Below are positions 58,684-64,000 of a stretch of 64,000 nucleotides of DNA, piece after piece. Where the stretch lies: NCBI RefSeq assembly GCF_020080835.1, contig NC_058162.1:1116001-1180000 (forward strand), in the 5' to 3' direction. Numbering within the stretch: position 1 is the first letter of the stretch; each line of letters opens with the position of its first letter. The translations under genes were made by a program, and so were the position numbers. The notes below the pieces were generated by a model. That model was not told the origin of the DNA. It made no database searches and saw only the letters and a list, made by a program, of their open reading frames with translations. This stretch comes from Cotesia glomerata (lineage: Eukaryota > Arthropoda > Insecta > Hymenoptera > Braconidae).

Positions 58684-58803
58684 CGCCAAAAATGGGGTAC
58701 GTAGCCGGTAGAACAGAGCTCTCTGCATTGACTGCAAGGCGCACCGTGAAGAGATGTCGGAGCATTTGACCACTGAGCGGCACTCTCTTTGGCCGAGAGC
58801 ATT
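58684..58803 (-). CDS. N-terminal coding exon of a PET/LIM-domain protein (testin/prickle/limpet type)
   Basis: Read on the minus strand, a pyrimidine-rich acceptor (ttctttaatttctgtttcag) opens a 120-bp exon that closes at GCG followed by GTAAGT, a strong donor. A CTTAAT-type branch site lies about 30 bases before the acceptor. In phase 1 the exon starts A-ATG and reads 39 codons plus CG, so a next exon must complete an Arg codon. The peptide carries GAPCSQCREL and GYVPHFW: Cys23-x2-Cys26-x3-Cys30 with His37-Phe-Trp. This matches the spacing in the zinc-binding lead-in before the PET domain of testin-class proteins, where a CKCPRE-type segment normally follows. These proteins are cytoskeletal, junctional or planar-polarity adaptors. 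The ATG directly after the acceptor may be the true start, with a 5' UTR exon upstream in higher coordinates, or an internal Met. The other frame from the acceptor is also open but shows no domain. Family is fairly sure; the exact member is not. Confidence 0.68.
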
Positions 58804-59269
58804 CTGAAACAGAAATTAAAGAATTAAGTCCTCAAAAATAATAATAAAAACATTCATAACTAATAACAAACCAGGCGTATTAAGCTATTAATTGAATAAT
58901 TAAGATAAAACTCAAAAATGACTTTGAAGTAAGCGCAAATTAATCAACATATCACGTCGGGATAAAATAAAAGCAAGGATCTAAAGTGGGAATTGCTGGA
59001 GACTAGCGATTTAATAACCAAAGTGCATAATTAACGGTTACGCGCTAGCACGGTGTCGCGATGACGCCAAGACTAGTACATATATACAGGGCAGCTAAGG
59101 TACCAAGTATAAACCACCTTGATCACCATGCGGCCTTCGATCGTGGTCGATTAACCAAGAATAAGTAGTATAGGTATACAAGGCCCTGCCATCGCAATTA
59201 TCTTTTCTCCTCCTTTATGTATGGATACCTTGTATACAAGATGCAACCGGGTAAACTATCCTTACACAT
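58804..59269 (-). other. Intron upstream of the PET/LIM exon
   Basis: Carries the acceptor pyrimidine tract next to 58803. 59050-59240 is GC-richer and unique, without an evident 5' exon. Confidence 0.4.
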
Positions 59270-60150
59270 ACTGAAAAAAATTTACTTTTATCAACACAAA
59301 AATTATTTAATCAAGTTAAATTACTTTTAAGAGTTTTGTCTTTAATTAACACCAAAAATTATTTTATCAAGTTGAATTTCTTAGTTTTAAAACTAATTTC
59401 TTAGTTTTAAAAACTAATTATTGCATAGAAAATTAAAAGGTGGGTTCAAAAATTATAAAATAATTATCAACAAAAATCTTTCATCATTTTTTGAATAAAA
59501 AAAAATTTTTTTCCTCTTCTTTCCATGATTGCAAAAAATATTTTTAATTAATTAAGTAAAATTTCTTAGTTTAAAAACTAATTTTTTAATTTTAGAAACT
59601 AATTATTAGATAGAAAATTAAAAAATAGGTTCAAAAATTATAAAAAATTATCTAAAAAAATCTGCCATCGTTTTTTGAATGAAAAAAAAAATTTTTTTCT
59701 CTCCTTTCGATGATTACAAAAATTATTTTAAATCAAGTAAAATTTCTAGGCTTAAAAACTAATTTCTCAGTTTAAAAACTAATTTTTTAGTTTTTGCAAC
59801 TAATTATTACATAGAAAATTAAAAGGTGAGTCCAAAAATTATCTACAAAAATCTGCCATCATTTTTTGAATAAGAAAAATTTTTTTTTCTCTCCTTTCCA
59901 TGATTGGAAAAAATTTCTTTAATTAAGTAAAATTTCTTAGTTCAAAAACTAATTTTTTAATTAAAAAATTAATCTTTTAATTTTAGCAACTAATTATTGC
60001 ATTAAAAATTAAAAAGTGAGCTAAAAAATTACAAAAAATATTTTTAATTTTAAAAATTTAATAATTTTACTACTCAAATAACGAAAAAGTTCTCCAAAAA
60101 TAATTTTCTTGATTGAAATAAATTTTTTTTAAAATAAAAGAGGAGAAAAT
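59270..60150. repeat. Diverged tandem repeat, ~185-bp unit, about four copies
   Basis: The phrase CTTAGTTTTAAAACTAATT, a following AACTAATTATTGCATAGAAAA-like block and TTTTTCTCTCCTTTCCATGA recur at about 59395, 59570, 59755 and 59935. The outer ends (ACTGAAAAAAATTTAC and TTGATTGAAATAAATTTTTT) resemble the CACTGAAAA MITE ends, so the array may be an expanded MITE. Confidence 0.7.
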
Positions 60151-60774
60151 CCTTGAAATAAAAATATTTTTCTCTTCGAATCTGAGATCTGTTTATGTTA
60201 TAAAACAAATATAACATTAAAGTGCGTATAGGGACTGTCGTTTGATCAGTATGCTCACATTATACGCCATTCAATGTCTTTTCTCTTGTCTCCACACCCA
60301 ACGACCCAACGGAGATTCGTAGCTCGTCTCTGTCATTGTCATTGCATACTTATACATCTCCAGCCATACCATTCTTCAGCTTTCTTCGAATTTACTCGCA
60401 TGTGTGTTTAAACTTTATGTGTGTCGGTGTGTGCTGGACGATCCACCATCCCACCATCAACAACGGGATCGACAATGAAATACGAGCCCATGAGCATCGC
60501 GATAAATTTGTTCACCAGTCGACTTCTTCCCGCACCGACTCTTACTTGCTGATGCTGATGTTTCTGCTGTTGCTGTTGTTACTACAGTGATTGTAGTGTA
60601 AGGGAATTGCAAATAAATAAAGACTACCTTTCTTATCGCGAAAGAGCTAACTTTTAAATAAATAATATCCTGATGATGATAACATGTGCTGCAAATGAAT
60701 CATCCTGATATGATATTGCAAACTGGATATGAACTATAATACTATACATGAATATCTGGAGATTACTTTCAATA
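60151..60774. other. Unique DNA, no gene supported
   Basis: A GC-richer patch at 60230-60600 with an 84-codon plus frame that ends in a CTG/TTG-rich run encoding poly-Leu; no domain. Confidence 0.35.
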
Positions 60775-60978
60775 TATAATCAAAAATTAACTTAAATAAT
60801 TTTGAAGAATTTCATTTTTTTTATTTGAGTAAAAAAAATTCTAAAATAAAAAATTTAAGTTAATTTTATTTGATTAAATATTTTTTGGTCTTAATTCAAA
60901 ACAATTAAACTTTAAAAAATTATTTTTTTGATTCAAAAATTCTTCGATTGATTAAATTTAATTTTTTTTTTCTATAAA
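60775..60978. mobile_element. Probable MITE remnant of the CTTGATTCAAG family
   Basis: Contains AATTTTGAAGAATTTCAT, a TTGGTCTTAATTCAAAACA phrase and TTGATTCAAAAATTCTTC, as in 8222-8442 and 36562-36721, but the termini are decayed. Confidence 0.4.
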
Positions 60979-62349
60979 AAAATTTTTTTAAAAATTCAAT
61001 CGAAGTTAAAAATATTTTACAAAGTAAATTTATAAGAATTATCGACTAACAACGCTCGTAATACTTAAGTTAATTAAAACAAGAATTTACAGATTTACAA
61101 AACACTTATTCTAATTACTTTACTCTCTTATTTAATTGATCTTGATTGTAATGAGAAATTAGTTGATAATGATTTAACTTTTTATAACTTGTTAAATTTA
61201 TTTGAAAGTTTATTTTAAAGAAATTAACAATGAAACAAGCTGTACCAGAATTTAACAGTTAATTGAGAATGAATATTGTAATTAATTTTAGAAAATGAAT
61301 TAATTTAATAACAGAGAAAATATGAAATAATTTTAAAGTTTTTTAAAATTAAAATTGCAATTATTTGAAAAAAGTTGTAATTTAAAGAAGAAAGCCAATT
61401 AAAAATAAAATATTTATCGTTTTTAAAATCCACGAAGATAAATTTTGAATAAAAGTTTTAAATACCCACGCGTATATTTTAAAATAATAAATTATGTACA
61501 TTGAATTATTATTTTTTGGTATTTTAATAATATTTAATGACTTAATTATTAAAGTTAAAATTTTTTATCTTTGATCAATTCTCTTATTTCCGTTGAAACT
61601 TAATATATTCTTTAGAATGCCATATAATGGTTGTTTGTATTAAATAGCAAATTTGAAATTACGAGTTAGGCTTACGGTAACAGTTACTCGGATCATTAGC
61701 TTCAAATAACTTGTTTCAAAGTAGCTGCTGGCACTGAAACTTGGTTTAAATGTAGATAATCATGAAAAGTATCGCGTGTGACACAGAATCGATGTACAAT
61801 TTCAGACTTGAGGTGATGACAGCTGGTTTCACCTACTATTTTGATAATAAACAGGTAAATTTAAATTATAGCTTTGCAATTAATAAATAAAAGTTCTGTT
61901 AATTAGTTTTAAATAATTGATTCGATCTATAGATATAATTTCCTGTATATAAAGAGGTAAAAATGGGAGTTTCTCTAGGAATTTTAATAAAATTCAGTCT
62001 TGCTATCAAGATCTTTAATTTAAAAATTAAATGAACTAGCAAACGCAGCCTATATATCGCGATCAACAAGTCCGAAAAAAATTCTTTACACGTCAATAAA
62101 TATATGGTCATAATTTTAAAAAAATATACCCACGCTCGAGATGAGACAGAGCTTGCGTGGAACTTTCTCTACTTATCTTAAAACCGATTAATACTTGAGG
62201 TAATGCACACTTTAGCAGTAAGTGAAACATATAATTATATAATACTTAAAGTAGCCGACTTTTTTAATTTTTTAAATTATTCCTTTATTTATTGAATTAG
62301 AATTAAAAAATAGTTTTTGAAAATTGCTCTTTTTTATGATGATTATTTA
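60979..62349. other. Unique AT-rich DNA, no gene supported
   Basis: A 70-codon minus frame at 61899-62111 lacks a domain. Otherwise low complexity with a GC-richer patch at 61640-61860. Confidence 0.35.
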
Positions 62350-62915
62350 GACTGCATTCGAAAATGCTATATCTCTAGATACATAATTGAGAAATGACCT
62401 TGTATCTTGTGAACTATTGACATTTTTAAAGAAATAAGCTCATCCTGATGTTACACTCATCGAGACTTTTCATTTGAGTACCCACAACAATTTTTCATAT
62501 ATTTCATATATTTATTTATATTATATATATATATATATGAAAAATATATCAAAAATCCATGTGGGTACTCAAATGAAAGCTCTTAATGAGAGTAACATCA
62601 GGATGAGCTTATATCTTAAAACATGTCAATAGTTAAAAAAGTACAGCGCAATTTAACAAATATCTTGTCAACTATTGACATTTTTAAAGATATAAGCTCA
62701 TCCCAACATTACACTCATTGAGACCTTTCATTTGAGTACCCACATCAATTTTTCATATATTTTATATATTAATATATATTACATATATTTATATATGAAA
62801 AATATATGAAAAATACATGTGAATACTCAAATGAAAGCTCTTGATGAGTGTAACATCAGGATGAGCTTATATCTTTAAAAAAGTCAATAGTTAAGAAATT
62901 ACAGTGCAATTTAAG
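62350..62915 (+). mobile_element. Helitron-like palindromic array, two units, truncated
   Basis: Begins ACTGCATTCGAAAATGC and TCTCTAGATACATAATTGAG, the family's shared left region. Two palindromic units follow, and it stops at TTACAGTGCAATTTAA without the tail. Confidence 0.8.
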
Positions 62916-64000
62916 TAATAATGTTAGTAAGTACTAATTATTTATGTTATTGTCAGCTTGGATTAATTTCATGTAATAAAATAGCATCGTTAGCAAGCTT
63001 TTGCTCAGAAATATCATTTGATAACGATGATAATCCGCGTAAAAATCCTCAGTGGCTTCTCAATCGACAGCCGTCATGATGACATAGCAGAGTACTCAGC
63101 AATGAACCTGCGACTACTGCTTGTGTGTGACTAAAGATAGCGAAAGCATTCGTTTGGCGGAAGAACCGGAATTCCTTTGGAACATTAAATATTTAAAAAT
63201 GCTAAAATACCAGTGGTGGTTCACATAATATATATATATATACATAAATGTATATATGTACCAAGTAACTTACACGTAAAGATAAACCTGATCGACGGTG
63301 CATTAATTATCGATACATGAAAAGATATAAGGTCATTGTCCTATTGTACATGGAAATGGTAGAACTTGTATTGACTTACTGCGTCCTCACGATGATGAGA
63401 GTAACCAACATATGTGTACCTATGTGTATAAGGATGATATATAGAGAAGGAGTTTTGTAGTTTGTAGAGATACAACTAAATAGCTGATCATCTTCTTGAA
63501 TGTCCTTGTCCTCGATCAACGTGGTCAAGATCTGGCTCGATGACTATCATGTATCTTGTTTCTTCAAGATTATTATTGTTGTTGTTATTATTATTAGGGC
63601 ATTAGCAATACTTTTATTTGTTAATAATGATGCCTGGATGGACCTGGCGGTTTCTGGTACAGCAATTACGAAAAAGAGGGAAGACCGCATGGAAGAAGCT
63701 CCTTTAAAACAAGAAACTTATTCCTTTCTGGGAATGTTAATTGGTCGTTTCTCGAATTACTAACACACGTTGTCGATGCAGGCGACAGTGACAACGTCAA
63801 GTTATAACGAGGCAAGAGCACCAGAGAGAGCTATAACCGAGCGTTACATTACAACTATTAACATACCAAAGATAATCACGAGAAATTATGAGTTCTGCTT
63901 TCTATATCTGACTCCAGGAACCAACTACAGTTTGGTAAAAACTCAGTAATTACACTACCACGCACTACCTTATTCGCGGTTATTATTATTCGCGTTTTAC
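62916..64000. other. Unique DNA, no gene supported
   Basis: More balanced composition than most of the window (63000-63180, 63290-63960). An 87-codon plus frame from 63500 starts at a TTG and has no domain. This interval could hold upstream sequence or a 5' UTR exon of the minus-strand PET/LIM gene, but none can be shown. Confidence 0.35.

Noticed and set aside
60336..60590. 84-codon frame ending in poly-Leu
   Set aside because: The Leu run comes from a CTG/TTG repeat, and nothing else supports coding.
9843..62880. Recurrent 60-70-residue frames starting MSIVHKI in the palindromic arrays
   Set aside because: They lie across one palindromic Helitron-like unit, recur wherever the unit recurs and encode A/T-driven low complexity. 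They are repeat artefacts.
1..64000. Integrated bracovirus or nudivirus segment, as found in some parasitoid wasps
   Set aside because: No viral gene family or circle-junction structure is recognisable. The repeats are explained by transposons and tandem duplication.

Overview
The window is eukaryotic nuclear DNA, strongly AT-rich by eye, with long homopolymer and A/T-only stretches and long non-coding tracts. It contains GT-AG splice signals and insect-style non-autonomous transposons. An insect, possibly a parasitoid wasp (Hymenoptera), fits best. That placement rests on general repeat character and gene-poor AT-rich texture, not on a diagnostic gene, so treat it as a weak inference. No prokaryotic operons, rRNA genes, CRISPR arrays or viral gene blocks are visible.

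Only one exon is well supported: 58684-58803 on the minus strand. It has a textbook acceptor and donor and encodes the cysteine-rich N-terminal lead-in of a PET/LIM-domain protein (testin/prickle/limpet type). The following exons are not visible downstream on the minus strand, so most of the window (about 58.7 kb down to 1) is plausibly a very large first coding intron, or that intron plus intergenic DNA. A second candidate gene is a short intronless ORF at 40364-40630. It has a good start context and a poly(A) signal, and its pattern resembles a solitary PAH (Sin3-type paired amphipathic helix) domain. Two weaker splice-flanked candidate exons lie at 36981-37220 (+) and 40023-40152 (-).

The rest is mostly repeats. 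(1) Nine copies or fragments of a non-autonomous Helitron-like element (about 9.8, 15.0, 22.1, 25.0, 34.1, 37.9, 53.1, 55.4 and 62.4 kb) carry one to four head-to-tail units of about 250 bp, each unit an imperfect palindrome. The family has a TC-type 5' end, a 3' hairpin, a CTAG/CTAA terminus, and T as the next base. (2) A set of short terminal-inverted-repeat elements starts with CACTG/CACAG-like ends and has 2-bp TG, CA or TA duplications. Three of these can be compared with empty or paralogous sites. (3) A dispersed element is present twice in inverted orientation (4.3-5.7 kb and 13.6-14.4 kb) and contains a 95-bp island that is 100% identical between copies. (4) A composite element at 20.08-22.06 kb has AACTTCCCGCTA/TAGCGGGAAGTT ends, a (TG)18 tract, an ATGTGAA minisatellite and GAGCTCGAAGAGCTC palindromes. 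(5) A large inverted repeat at 30.6-33.2 kb is built from CATATATGGC-rich tandem units around an 800-bp, more GC-rich spacer. (6) There are several simple tandem repeats with units of 130-280 bp. Nested insertions give a partial relative chronology of the families.

Remaining stretches are AT-rich unique sequence with scattered GC-richer islands of unknown role. They are listed region by region.
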